Of a stretch of 64,000 nt of DNA, positions 1-8,879 are shown piece by piece. Under the pieces are notes generated by a model. That model ran no database searches, was not told the DNA's origin, and saw only the letters and a program-made list of their open reading frames with translations. A program made the translations under genes and the position numbers. The number at the start of each line of letters is the position of its first letter. Position 1 is the stretch's first letter. This stretch comes from Beijerinckiaceae bacterium (lineage in GTDB: Bacteria > Pseudomonadota > Alphaproteobacteria > Rhizobiales > Beijerinckiaceae), in the NCBI GenBank assembly GCA_947475995.1, contig CANJNI010000012.1, positions 39,902-103,901 on the forward strand. The letters run 5' to 3'.

Positions 1-597
1 GCGGGCGTCACGCTGATCGCGCCGGAAACCGTATTTCTGTCGCAGGACACAACATTCGGCCGGGACGTCGTCGTCGAACCTTATGTCGTCTTTGGGCCGG
101 GCGTGAGCGTCGCGGACGGGGCAGTCATCCATTCGTTTTCGCATCTTGAAGGCGCGAAAGTGGGTGGCGAGGCGACCGTCGGGCCCTTCGCACGCCTGCG
201 TCCGGGGGCCGATCTGGGGCAGAAGGCCAAGGTCGGCAATTTCGTGGAGGTGAAGGCCACGACCATCGGGGCTGACGCGAAGGTGAGCCATCTGACCTAT
301 CTGGGCGACGCTTCGGTCGGGGCGGGGGCCAATATCGGCGCCGGCACCATCACTTGCAATTACGATGGATACGACAAGTACCGGACGACGATCGGGGCAG
401 GCGCGTTCATCGGATCCAACTCATCCCTTGTGGCCCCGGTGACGATTGGCGAGGGCGCTTTCGTCGGCTCTGGTTCCGTCATCACCGACAATGTCGAGGC
501 CGACGCGCTCGCGGTGGCGCGCGGCCGGCAATATGAAAAGCAGGGCTGGGCGCGGGAGTTTCGCGAGGCGCGGAAGAACCGGCCCAAGAAGCGTTGA
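1..597 (+). CDS. glmU: Bifunctional UDP-GlcNAc pyrophosphorylase / GlcN-1-P acetyltransferase, C-terminal part (5' end outside window)
   Basis: Reading frame 1 is open from the first base to the stop at 595-597, so the gene starts before the window. About 198 residues are visible, all in the left-handed beta-helix acetyltransferase domain, with hexapeptide repeats and the family block SHLTYLGDA followed by [11 protein letters not shown], which carries the catalytic His and the UDP-GlcNAc-binding residues. The enzyme acetylates glucosamine-1-phosphate and uridylylates the product, giving UDP-GlcNAc for peptidoglycan and LPS in the cytoplasm. The N-terminal nucleotidyltransferase domain is not visible. 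glmS follows 100 bp downstream and supplies the pathway's first product, as is common in bacteria. Confidence 0.96.
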   Translation, partial: AGVTLIAPETVFLSQDTTFGRDVVVEPYVVFGPGVSVADGAVIHSFSHLEGAKVGGEATVGPFARLRPGADLGQKAKVGNFVEVKATTIGADAKVSHLTYLGDASVGAGANIGAGTITCNYDGYDKYRTTIGAGAFIGSNSSLVAPVTIGEGAFVGSGSVITDNVEADALAVARGRQYEKQGWAREFREARKNRPKKR

Positions 598-696
598 CCG
601 GGATCTGTCATTAACCGTCACGCAAAGTGACTTGTCTATGCGCGAGCCCATGGCCTAGCAGTTGCTGCGGGTGCGGCGGACCGGAGAATTTGGCTC

Positions 697-2523
697 ATGT
701 GTGGAATCGTTGGCATCGTCGGGACATCGCCCGTCGCGGGCAAGATCGTCGAGGCCCTGAAACGTCTCGAATATCGCGGCTATGATTCCGCCGGCGTCGC
801 GACGCTCGAGGGAGGCCATCTGCAACGCCGCCGCGCTGCCGGAAAGCTTAAGAATCTGGAGGCGCGCCTCTCCGAAGAGCCGCTTACGGGTCCCATCGGC
901 ATCGGCCACACGCGCTGGGCCACCCACGGCCGTCCCACCGAAAACAACGCCCATCCGCACGCCAGCGACCTGCTGGCCGTGGTGCATAACGGGATCATCG
1001 AGAATTTTCGCGAATTGCGCGAGGAGCTTGTCGGCAAAGGCCATGAATTCCGGACGGAGACCGACACGGAAGTCGTCGCCCACCTGGTCACGGAGGAAAT
1101 GCGCGACGGCAAGGGGCCGCGTCAGGCGGTGGCGGCGGCGCTGCCGCGCCTGCGCGGCGCATTCGCCCTCGGCTTCCTGTTCAACGGTCAGGAAAACCTG
1201 CTGATCGGCGCGCGGCTCGGCGCGCCTCTGGCCATCGGCTATGGCGAAGGGGAGATGTATCTGGGTTCGGACGCGCTCGCGCTTGCGCCATTCACCGACA
1301 TGATCACCTACCTCGATGACGGCGACTGGGTCGTGCTGACGCGCGACAGCGCCGAGTTTTTCGACATGTCCGGCCGTCCAGTCATCCGCGTGAAGCAGAA
1401 GACGCAGGCGTCCGCCTTCCTGATCGACAAGGGCAACCATCGCCATTTCATGGCGAAGGAGATTCACGAGCAGCCTGAAGTGGTGGGCCGCACGCTGGCG
1501 CATTATCTCGACATGTCGAACGGCCGCGTGAACCTGCCATTCGATCTGCCTTTCGATCCGGCTTCCCTGTCGCGCGTCACCATCGCGGCTTGCGGCACTG
1601 CCTATTACGCGGGCCTTATCGGCAAGTACTGGATCGAGCGTTTCGCGCGCCTGCCGGTCGAAATCGACGTCGCGTCGGAGTTCCGTTATCGCGAAGCCCC
1701 GATGGAAAAGAACGGCCTGATGATGGTCGTCTCCCAGTCCGGCGAAACGGCGGATACGCTGGCTTCGCTGCGCTATGCGAAGGACAATGGCCAGCACATT
1801 CTCTCGGTCGTGAATGTGCCGACTTCCACCATTGCGCGTGAAAGCCATGTGGTGGCCCCCACTCTTGCCGGACCCGAAATCGGCGTTGCGTCGACGAAGG
1901 CCTTTACCTGCCAGCTTTCCGTCCTGGCCTGTCTGGCTGTGGCGCTGGGCCGTGCGCGCGGCGCGCTTGATGCGGCGGCGGAAAAGAAACTCGTGGACGA
2001 ACTCATCGCCCTGCCTGGTCTGATGGCGGAAGCGATCAAGCGCGAGCCAAAGGTGGAGTCGCTCGCCGCCGGCCTGTCGAAAGCTTCCGACGTCCTTTAT
2101 CTGGGACGCGGGACGAGCTTCCCGCTGGCGCTTGAAGGCGCGCTGAAACTGAAGGAAATTTCCTACATCCATGCCGAAGGCTATGCGGCGGGCGAATTGA
2201 AGCACGGCCCGATCGCCCTGATCGACGAGACCATGCCGGTCATCGTGATCTCGCCGTTCGACAGCGTGTTCGAAAAGACCGTCTCAAACATGCAGGAAGT
2301 GGCTGCGCGCGGCGGCCGGGTGATCCTGATCGGCGATGACAATGGCGAGCGGGAAGCCGCGATCGATCTTCATGCCGTGGTGAAAATGCCGACGATGGAG
2401 GCGAATTTCGCCCCGATCGTCTATGCGGTGCCAGTCCAGTTGCTCGCGTATCACACGGCGGTTTTCATGGGCAAGGACGTGGACCAGCCGCGCAATCTGG
2501 CCAAGAGCGTGACGGTGGAGTGA
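697..2523 (+). CDS. glmS: Glutamine-fructose-6-phosphate aminotransferase (isomerizing)
   Basis: This 608-residue protein has the expected family length. It begins MCGIVGIVG, so Cys2 becomes the N-terminal nucleophile of the class II glutamine amidotransferase domain (about residues 1-240). Two SIS sugar-isomerase domains follow, with the blocks ACGTAYYAG, SQSGETADT and STKAF. The C-terminus ends in LAKSVTVE, as in known GlmS proteins. It makes glucosamine-6-phosphate from fructose-6-phosphate and glutamine, the committed step to UDP-GlcNAc. It follows glmU on the same strand. No glmS-ribozyme-like leader is evident in the 100 bp upstream, as expected outside Gram-positives. Confidence 0.98.
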   Translation: MCGIVGIVGTSPVAGKIVEALKRLEYRGYDSAGVATLEGGHLQRRRAAGKLKNLEARLSEEPLTGPIGIGHTRWATHGRPTENNAHPHASDLLAVVHNGIIENFRELREELVGKGHEFRTETDTEVVAHLVTEEMRDGKGPRQAVAAALPRLRGAFALGFLFNGQENLLIGARLGAPLAIGYGEGEMYLGSDALALAPFTDMITYLDDGDWVVLTRDSAEFFDMSGRPVIRVKQKTQASAFLIDKGNHRHFMAKEIHEQPEVVGRTLAHYLDMSNGRVNLPFDLPFDPASLSRVTIAACGTAYYAGLIGKYWIERFARLPVEIDVASEFRYREAPMEKNGLMMVVSQSGETADTLASLRYAKDNGQHILSVVNVPTSTIARESHVVAPTLAGPEIGVASTKAFTCQLSVLACLAVALGRARGALDAAAEKKLVDELIALPGLMAEAIKREPKVESLAAGLSKASDVLYLGRGTSFPLALEGALKLKEISYIHAEGYAAGELKHGPIALIDETMPVIVISPFDSVFEKTVSNMQEVAARGGRVILIGDDNGEREAAIDLHAVVKMPTMEANFAPIVYAVPVQLLAYHTAVFMGKDVDQPRNLAKSVTVE

Positions 2524-2530
2524 TCGGGTT

Positions 2531-2617
2531 CCTCCCCGCGAAAGCGGGGAGAAAGTGGCCGAAGTCCGGATAAGAGGCTTTCGACTCCGGCCCTCTCCCC
2601 ATTCTGATGGGGAGAGG
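2531..2617. repeat. Pair of palindromic hairpins downstream of glmS (REP-like unit, possible terminator)
   Basis: Two perfect hairpins lie in the glmS/methyltransferase convergent gap. The first has an 8-bp stem (2532-2539 with 2544-2551) closed by a GAAA loop. The second has a 9-bp stem (2592-2600 with 2609-2617) and an 8-nt loop. Neither has a good T-run. The layout, C-rich then G-rich arms repeated about 50 bp apart, resembles the palindromic intergenic units common in alphaproteobacterial genomes; that they are dispersed here is inference, because only one copy lies in this window. Confidence 0.6.
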
Positions 2618-2627
2618 AGGAGCGCAC

Positions 2628-3212
2628 TTACTTTTTCTTCCGGTAGACCAGCAACGTCTCGTACATGCCGACCTTCTCGACCGGCTTTTCCTTTTCCCAC
2701 GTTGCGATGACCTTCTCGGCCGTGTCGAACGCGAAGGACTTCGTGTAGAAAAGAATGTAGCCGCCCGGCCGCGTGTGGTCAGTCAGAAGGTCCGCCACCT
2801 GACGATCCGTCAAGGCCTTGTAGGCGTCGTTCCGCGCATCGCGGAATTCGCAGAGGTGGAACAGGGTCACCACATCGAACATCGGCAGCAGGCGCGGTTC
2901 GAGCTGGTAGATGTCGCCGAAGAACACCTTGTAGGTCTTCTCGACCTGCGGCTTCTCGATGGCGAGCTGCACGAACGTGTCATACTCCTGCGGCGAGGCG
3001 TTGATCCCCAGCACGCAATTGTTGCTGCCGTTTTCCGCCGTGCGTATGCCGACGATGTGATGGCCGCCCGTGCCGAAATGGAAGATCGACGAATTCGTGA
3101 TCTTGTTCTTCTCGAGCCAGTCGCAGAAATGCACGTCGCACGGGCATTCCTTGATGCGCAGGTCCCAGAACGCGTCCCAGATGTTCAGTTTGGTTTCGGT
3201 TTCGGCTGCCAT
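2628..3212 (-). CDS. Class I SAM-dependent methyltransferase-like protein of unknown substrate
   Basis: The 194-residue protein looks like a small Rossmann-fold methyltransferase. A glycine-bearing loop FHFGTGGHH follows the first predicted strand (about residue 45), then an acidic segment FFGDIYQLEP, a strand with DVVTLFHLCEF, and a late PGGYILFYTK element that matches the strand-5 region of these enzymes. The first motif is weaker than the usual GxGxG, so the enzyme class is a fold-level guess. The start is backed by a strong GAGGGG site 7 bp upstream. It lies 10 bp after the ABC protein gene at 3223-5073 and is probably cotranscribed with it. Confidence 0.6.
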   Translation of the reverse strand: MAAETETKLNIWDAFWDLRIKECPCDVHFCDWLEKNKITNSSIFHFGTGGHHIVGIRTAENGSNNCVLGINASPQEYDTFVQLAIEKPQVEKTYKVFFGDIYQLEPRLLPMFDVVTLFHLCEFRDARNDAYKALTDRQVADLLTDHTRPGGYILFYTKSFAFDTAEKVIATWEKEKPVEKVGMYETLLVYRKKK

Positions 3213-3222
3213 GTTCCCCTCG

Positions 3223-5073
3223 TTATGTCATCGCCTTTTCGGCGGCGAGTTCTATGGTTGCGGATGATAGAACGACTTTCTCCGGATTATCCAAGGCGGA
3301 CCCGGTGATTTCGCGCAGACGGCTGGGCTGGCCTTCGGTGCGTTCAAGCATCACATGACGCGCAAACAGCGTCCGGACATTGTCGCCGCCGCCCAGATTG
3401 ATGATCGTCGCCTGACCGCAGGCGCGAAACAGCGTTTCGATCACCACACGGCGTTCCGCTCCAACAAAGGCGGACACCGCGTCTTCAAGAATGATGACGT
3501 CCGGCTTCTGGACGACGAGGCGCGCGATGGCGAGTCGCTGGCGTTCTCCAGCCGCAAGCGACTGCGCCCAGCGGCTGGTTTCGCCGAGCCGTGCCGCCAG
3601 ATGTGCAAGCCCGCTGACCGTCAGCGCGCTCTTGAGGTCCTCGTCGCTGTGCAAACCCGCCGGGGCAGGATAGAGCAGGGCTTCGCGCAACGTGCCGGTC
3701 GGCATGAAACTGTTGCGGGACACGAAGCCCAGCGAAGCCTGCGATGACAGCGCGATGGCGCCGCGCCCCCAGGGCCAGAGTCCCGCGAGCGCCCGCATCA
3801 GCACGCTTTTGCCCGAGCCGCTTTCGCCCGACAGGTAGATATGGTCGCCGGGATTGATCTCGAGGCGCGCGTTTTCAATCAGCGGCTTGCCGACGGGGTC
3901 GAAAAGGCTGACGTCGCGCAGGCCGATCTTGCCTGCAGGCGCATCCTCGCGCGACAGAAGCGGCGCGTCCGCCGACGCCGGCCTTTCGACGGATTCGAAA
4001 GCGTCGATCAGCTCCACGATGCGGCGCGCAGACGCGAACCACTCGGCAAGGCGAGAATAATTGTCCACCAGCCAGGATATCGCCATTTGCACCTGAATGA
4101 ATGCTGAAGCGATCTGCATCACCTCGCCAAGCGACAATTGCCCGGCCAGATATTTCGGTGCGCACATGATGAGCGGCACGACCGGCACCATGGCGCTGCT
4201 GGCGTTCATCACCCAGGTGACGTTGCCGTGCTGGCGCACGAGCGCCAGCCATTGCCGCACGACGTCGCCGTAGGTGCGGCCGAGTTGGGACCGCGCATCC
4301 CGGTCGCCGCCTGCCAGCACGACGCCCTCGGCGTTCTCGCGCAAGCGAATCATGTCGGCGCGAAACAGCGCTTCCGCTTCGTTCTTGGCGGCGGCGACGC
4401 CCGAAAGGCGCTTGCCGACAATCGGAATGAGCGCGGAGGCCGTGACCCCGTAGATCAGTGCGCCAAACACCATGAACGCGGGAATCGTGAACGAGGTCTC
4501 GCCGATGGATACGTCGAGCGACCCGCCGACGGACCACAGGATGCCGGCGAAAGTCGTCGCCGCAAGCGTTGCGGTGAAAAGCCCGATGGCAAAATCAGTG
4601 AGTGGTTCCGTCGCCATGCGGACGTCGTCCGAGATCCGGTATTCCGGGTTCGGCATGGCGTCGGGCACCATGGTGAGCTTGTAGAAGCGGCGATTGGCGA
4701 GCCACTTGTCGAGCAGCCGCTGCGTGCACCATTCCCGCCACCGCACCTGCAGCGTCTCGCGGGTGATGACGATGGCGACGCCTACGGCCGCGATGCAGGC
4801 CACCAGAAGCCCGAACGCCATAATCGCGAGGCCGACCGAAGCCCCATCGCGCCGCTCCAGAGCATCGAAGAACCAGCGGTTCCAGCGGTTATTGGCCACA
4901 TCCACCGCAAGGCGCAGCACCAGCGTGCCGCCGATCGCCAGGGTCCAGAACCATGCCTGACGCGCGCTGTCGCCGTTCCAGTAAGCTCCCGCGAACTTCT
5001 GGAACCGCCGCCCGATTTCACGGTCGAACGATTGTATCTCCGCTGGCGATGCGTCGCCGCGAACCTCCGACAT
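3223..5073 (-). CDS. ABC transporter, fused permease/ATPase of the ABCD/SbmA-YddA type, with atypical catalytic motifs
   Basis: This 616-residue protein has an N-terminal membrane domain with about six helices (residues 40-350), including the EYRISDDVRMATEPLTDF region typical of the SbmA/BacA-YddA-ABCD family, and a C-terminal ATPase domain. Walker A is intact (GESGSGKS, residues 416-423), and the signature reads SLAAGERQRLA. Walker B reads VIILEDAVSAF, so the usual Asp-Glu pair is swapped to Glu-Asp (530-531), and the switch-loop His expected near the C-terminus is replaced in NLGGGDN. The substrate is unknown; relatives move peptides, vitamins or fatty acyl compounds. The start at 5073 was chosen over an in-frame ATG at 5193 because AGAGGGG lies just before it and family similarity begins there. 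Confidence 0.85.
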   Translation of the reverse strand: MSEVRGDASPAEIQSFDREIGRRFQKFAGAYWNGDSARQAWFWTLAIGGTLVLRLAVDVANNRWNRWFFDALERRDGASVGLAIMAFGLLVACIAAVGVAIVITRETLQVRWREWCTQRLLDKWLANRRFYKLTMVPDAMPNPEYRISDDVRMATEPLTDFAIGLFTATLAATTFAGILWSVGGSLDVSIGETSFTIPAFMVFGALIYGVTASALIPIVGKRLSGVAAAKNEAEALFRADMIRLRENAEGVVLAGGDRDARSQLGRTYGDVVRQWLALVRQHGNVTWVMNASSAMVPVVPLIMCAPKYLAGQLSLGEVMQIASAFIQVQMAISWLVDNYSRLAEWFASARRIVELIDAFESVERPASADAPLLSREDAPAGKIGLRDVSLFDPVGKPLIENARLEINPGDHIYLSGESGSGKSVLMRALAGLWPWGRGAIALSSQASLGFVSRNSFMPTGTLREALLYPAPAGLHSDEDLKSALTVSGLAHLAARLGETSRWAQSLAAGERQRLAIARLVVQKPDVIILEDAVSAFVGAERRVVIETLFRACGQATIINLGGGDNVRTLFARHVMLERTEGQPSRLREITGSALDNPEKVVLSSATIELAAEKAMT

Positions 5074-5246
5074 CGGCGCGCCCCTCTGGTTGCGCATATT
5101 TCTGAATTTTGACGCAAGATTGTCATATTGGTGCGGCGACGTATAGGCAAATGCCGACGTGCGCCTCCGGCTTGGGTTGGCCTGCGTCGGCAAGGCATGT
5201 TATTTGCTGCAGCACGGCGTCTCCAGCCGGCAGGATCAGGTTTCAT

Positions 5247-6002
5247 ATGTCCAACGACTCCCAGGCGCCCCTCTCGTCTGGCCCAGACCCCGGCCTCTTT
5301 TTGAAGGTCGTTCCCCCCAAGCCTCACGGAATCGGACACCGTTTCAGGACATGGTTCCTGACGGGGCTGGTGATTGCCGGTCCGTTGGCAGTGACCGCCT
5401 GGATCGTCTGGTGGTTCATCGGAACCGTCGACGGCTGGATAAAGCCGCTGATACCCGTCCAGTACTGGCCGGAGACACTTCTGTCGGTGCGTATTCCGGG
5501 AATCGGGCTGATCGTGGCGCTGATCGGTCTGACGCTTCTGGGCTTCCTGGCCGCCAATCTCGCCGGCCGGACGCTGATCAGCATCGGTGAAATGATTCTG
5601 GACCGCATGCCGGTCGTGCGCGGACTCTACAAGAGCGTGAAGCAGGTCTTCGAGACGGTGTTTTCCCAGTCGGGAACGTCGTTCCGGAAGGTGGGGCTGG
5701 TGGAGTTTCCGGCCAAGGGCATGTGGACGGTCGTGTTCATCTCGACGCCTCCGTCCGACCAGCTCTCGCGCGCCCTTCCGGCCGCAGGCGAATACACATC
5801 GGTTTTTCTGCCCTGCACGCCCAACCCGACGACGGGCTTCTATTTCTACCTGCCCGCACGAGATGTGATCGAAATCGACCTGACCCCTGACGAGGCCGCC
5901 AAGCTCATCATGTCGGCAGGCCTCATCCAGCCGGACGAACAGGGGAAGCTCGCTGCTCTGGCGAAAGCCGCCGCCAAACGGGAGAAAAGCCGGGCGTATT
6001 GA
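5247..6002 (+). CDS. DUF502 family membrane protein
   Basis: The 251-residue protein belongs to the DUF502 family. It has two membrane segments, about residues 35-60 (FLTGLVIAGPLAVTAWIVWW) and 85-110, then the hallmark block MPVVRGLYKSVKQVFE and a soluble domain with VVFISTPPS and CTPNPTTGFY. The biochemical role is unknown; homologues in alphaproteobacteria often sit beside recG as here. The ATG at 5247 follows AGGATCAGG and begins where family similarity starts; the frame is open upstream, but that part lacks family character. It is transcribed divergently from the ABC protein gene. Confidence 0.88.
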   Translation: MSNDSQAPLSSGPDPGLFLKVVPPKPHGIGHRFRTWFLTGLVIAGPLAVTAWIVWWFIGTVDGWIKPLIPVQYWPETLLSVRIPGIGLIVALIGLTLLGFLAANLAGRTLISIGEMILDRMPVVRGLYKSVKQVFETVFSQSGTSFRKVGLVEFPAKGMWTVVFISTPPSDQLSRALPAAGEYTSVFLPCTPNPTTGFYFYLPARDVIEIDLTPDEAAKLIMSAGLIQPDEQGKLAALAKAAAKREKSRAY

Positions 6003-6032
6003 GAAGCGCCCGGCATGGCAGGTCACTGCGAC

Positions 6033-6320
6033 TCAAACGCCCTCGACGCTGACCAGCCGGGCCGAACTGCACGCATCGCGAATTTGCTTCAGGCCCTGAT
6101 ACGTGGGGCCGTAATAGAATTCCTCCCAGGCCGCCACCGACGGGAATTCGAGGATCACGATGCGTCGCGGCGTCCAGTCGCCTTCGTAGATCTTGTGTGC
6201 TCCACCGCGCGACAGATAGCGCGCGCCGGCGGCTTCGAGCGCGGGTTTAACGCCGCTCATGAATTGCTGGTATTGCGCCGGATCGCGGATTTCGACGTCG
6301 AAAATCACATAGGCCGCCAT
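6033..6320 (-). CDS. DUF1330 domain protein
   Basis: The 95-residue protein matches the DUF1330 dimeric ferredoxin-like fold: MAAYVIFDVEIRDPAQY, a central ARYLSRGG strand, and the diagnostic block PRRIVILEFPSVAAWEEFY followed by a Y-rich helix. No catalytic activity is established for this family. The start at 6320 sits behind GGAGGAA. An in-frame ATG 15 bp further upstream would overlap recG and is less likely. It lies 11 bp downstream of recG on the same strand and is probably read through from it. A convergent gap of 30 bp separates it from the DUF502 gene. Confidence 0.85.
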   Translation of the reverse strand: MAAYVIFDVEIRDPAQYQQFMSGVKPALEAAGARYLSRGGAHKIYEGDWTPRRIVILEFPSVAAWEEFYYGPTYQGLKQIRDACSSARLVSVEGV

Positions 6321-6331
6321 GCATTCCTCCT

Positions 6332-8422
6332 TCACCCGGCGCGCAGCAGCTTCACCGCCGCGTCGCGACCGAAAAGGTAAAGCAGATTGCGCAAGGCCTG
6401 TCCGCGTTCTGATTCAAGCGCCGGATCGCGCGACAGGATGAGCTGCGCATCGTCGCGCGCCACTGCCAGCAATCCGGCGTGGACCGAAAGATCGGCAAGC
6501 CGGAAACCCGGCGTACCCGACTGCCGCGTCCCGAGCACTTCGCCTTCGCCGCGCAGGCGCAGATCTTCTTCGGCGATGCGAAACCCGTCCTCCGTTTCGC
6601 GCATGATCGAAATGCGCGCCTGTGCGACTTCACCGAGCGGCGCCTTGTAGAGCAGCACGCAGGACGACTTGCCGCTGCCGCGCCCCACGCGCCCGCGCAA
6701 CTGATGCAATTGGGCGAGGCCGAAACGCTCCGCATGTTCGATGATCATGATGGTGGCTTCCGGCACATCGACGCCGACCTCGATTACGGTCGTCGCGACA
6801 AGGACCGTGGTTTCGCCGCGCTGGAATTTCTCCATGGCGGTGTCCTTGTCGGTTCCCTTCATCTGGCCGTGGACCAGCCCGACGACCGGGCCGAACACCT
6901 GCGTCAATTGCTCGAAACGTTCCTGCGCCGCAGAGAGGTCGAGCTCTTCGTTCTCCTCCACCAGCGGACAGACCCAATAGACGCGCGCGCCGGACTTGAT
7001 GGCGCGCCCGACGCCCGCGACGATCTCGTCGATTCGCTCCGACGGAACGGCCCGCGTGTCGATGGGCTGCCGCCCGGCGGGCTTTTCCCGCAGGGTCGAA
7101 ACATCCATGTCGCCGAAATAGGTGAGCACCAGCGTGCGCGGGATGGGCGTCGCGGTCATCACCAGAATGTCGACTGCTTCGCCTTTCTCGCCCAGCGCCA
7201 GCCGCTGATGAACCCCGAAACGATGCTGCTCGTCGACGACGGCCAGCGCCAGATCGCGGAACGCAACCTTCTCCTGAAAAAGCGCATGGGTGCCGATCAG
7301 AATGTCGATGTCTCCGGCAGCGAGCGCCGCGAGGGTCTGGTTGCGTTGCGAGGCGCGGTCGCGCCCGGTGAGCAGGCCGATGCGCAATCCCGCCTGTTCG
7401 GCCAGCGGCTTCATGCGCTCGTAATGCTGCCGCGCCAGAATTTCGGTCGGGGCCATGAGCGCGCCTTGCCGCCCGGCCTCCACCACGGTCGCCAGCGACA
7501 GCAGCGCCACAAGGGTTTTTCCCGAGCCCACATCGCCCTGCAGGAGCCGTAACATGCGGATCGGCTTGCGGATGTCCTCGCGAATTTCGGCGAGCGCCTG
7601 CGTCTGCGATCCGGTAAGCCGGAAGGGCAGGCCGGCTTCGATCCGGCCCGAGATTTCGCCCGTTCCGATGCTGGCGCGGCCGCGCGCATCGCGCATGTCG
7701 GCGCGCACCATCACGAGCGCCAACTGGTTCGCCAGCAGTTCGTCATAGGCGAGCCGCACGCGGGCGAGCGATGTCGGCTCGATATCCTGCGGCGTCTGCG
7801 GATGATGCTGCGCATGCAAGGCCGCCGCAAAGCCGGGCAGCTTGCGGGCCGCCATGAAAGCCGGGTCCAGCCATTCGGGCAGGGCAGGCAGGCGGGCGAG
7901 CGCGGCTTCAGCGGCCTTCTGGACGTTGCGCTGGTATAGGCCTTCGGTCAGGCCGTAAACGGGCTCGACAGGCGGCAGTCTGGCCAGCCCCTGTTCGTCA
8001 AGGACCCTGTCGGGATGGACCATCTGCAAATGGCCGTCCCACAATTCCAGCTTGCCCGAAACCCACCGCCTCGCGCCCAGCGGCAGGGATTTCTCGATCC
8101 AGCCCTGGTTGGCGAGAAAGAAGACGAGAAGCACATCCCCCGTCTCATCCTCGACCAGCACCCGGTAGGGTCCCTTGGAACGCCCGCCCGGGGGCCGGTG
8201 TTCGGCGACGGTCACTTCCAGCGTGACGATGGAATCGCGCTGGGCGTCGCGAATCTTCGGACGGTTGCGCCGGTCGATGGCGCTGTTCGGAAGATGGAAC
8301 AGAAGGTCCGATACGCGCGCCTGATCGCCCAGAAGACGGGCGAAATGCTGCGCGGTCTTGGGGCCGACGCCCGGCAGGGTCGCCACATCGGCAAAGAGGG
8401 GATTGAGGATCGCGGGCCGCAT
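6332..8422 (-). CDS. recG: ATP-dependent DNA helicase RecG
   Basis: At 696 residues this is close to the usual RecG length. An N-terminal wedge/OB domain (about residues 50-240, with VTVAEHRPPGGR) precedes two helicase domains with Walker A LLQGDVGSGKT, the DExH box VVDEQHRFG, the TATPIPRTL block, and the motif VI region HQLRGRVGRG. RecG remodels stalled replication forks and Holliday junctions in the cytoplasm. The start was placed at 8422, where family similarity begins. An in-frame ATG at 8476 would add 18 residues with no family character. Confidence 0.97.
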   Translation of the reverse strand: MRPAILNPLFADVATLPGVGPKTAQHFARLLGDQARVSDLLFHLPNSAIDRRNRPKIRDAQRDSIVTLEVTVAEHRPPGGRSKGPYRVLVEDETGDVLLVFFLANQGWIEKSLPLGARRWVSGKLELWDGHLQMVHPDRVLDEQGLARLPPVEPVYGLTEGLYQRNVQKAAEAALARLPALPEWLDPAFMAARKLPGFAAALHAQHHPQTPQDIEPTSLARVRLAYDELLANQLALVMVRADMRDARGRASIGTGEISGRIEAGLPFRLTGSQTQALAEIREDIRKPIRMLRLLQGDVGSGKTLVALLSLATVVEAGRQGALMAPTEILARQHYERMKPLAEQAGLRIGLLTGRDRASQRNQTLAALAAGDIDILIGTHALFQEKVAFRDLALAVVDEQHRFGVHQRLALGEKGEAVDILVMTATPIPRTLVLTYFGDMDVSTLREKPAGRQPIDTRAVPSERIDEIVAGVGRAIKSGARVYWVCPLVEENEELDLSAAQERFEQLTQVFGPVVGLVHGQMKGTDKDTAMEKFQRGETTVLVATTVIEVGVDVPEATIMIIEHAERFGLAQLHQLRGRVGRGSGKSSCVLLYKAPLGEVAQARISIMRETEDGFRIAEEDLRLRGEGEVLGTRQSGTPGFRLADLSVHAGLLAVARDDAQLILSRDPALESERGQALRNLLYLFGRDAAVKLLRAG

Positions 8423-8579
8423 GCGCCTGTTTACAACGGCTGCGGCTGGACCGCGACTGCAATACGGGACTGACAATCGGAGCGTCCCGCTCTATATGGA
8501 CCCCCAACGCAGGGTGGATTTTCCGTCCGGCGATCTTTTCATTTTGGCGGACCCGCCCGCCGAGCTTCATGGAGGTCCC

Positions 8580-8879
8580 GTGTCGGCGCCAGAAATCTCC
8601 AGCGCAGGTCTTGATCCGCGCCGCCGCCGCATCCTGTTCCGCGCGCACCATCGCGGCATGCGCGAAATGGACATCCTGTTCGGAAAGTTTGCGGACACGA
8701 ACATCGCCGGCATGTCAAACCAGGAACTCGACGATTTCGAGCGTCTGCTGGAAAACGCCACCGATCGCGACGTATTCATGTGGCTGACCGAAGAAGCGCC
8801 GGTGTGGCCGGAGTTCGACACCGGTGTCTTCCGCCGCCTGAAGCAGCATCACACCCACACCTCGCGTCTGGATCTCTGA
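8580..8879 (+). CDS. sdhE: FAD assembly factor SdhE (succinate dehydrogenase flavinylation, DUF339)
   Basis: The 99-residue protein carries the SdhE pattern: LDPRRRRILFRAHHRG, then REMDILFGKFAD, and the acidic LDDFERLLENATDRDVFMW block. SdhE helps attach FAD covalently to succinate dehydrogenase and fumarate reductase flavoprotein subunits. I use the GTG at 8580 behind a GGAGGT site with short spacing, because homologues begin about ten residues before LDPRRRR. An ATG at 8496 in the same frame would add 28 residues of low family character. It abuts mfd directly (stop 8877-8879, mfd ATG 8880) and is divergent from recG. Confidence 0.9.
   Translation: MSAPEISSAGLDPRRRRILFRAHHRGMREMDILFGKFADTNIAGMSNQELDDFERLLENATDRDVFMWLTEEAPVWPEFDTGVFRRLKQHHTHTSRLDL

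Noticed and set aside
655-2205. Long open frame antisense to glmS
   Set aside because: It mirrors the GC-rich third-position pattern of glmS, has low-complexity Arg/His/Gln composition and no family match.
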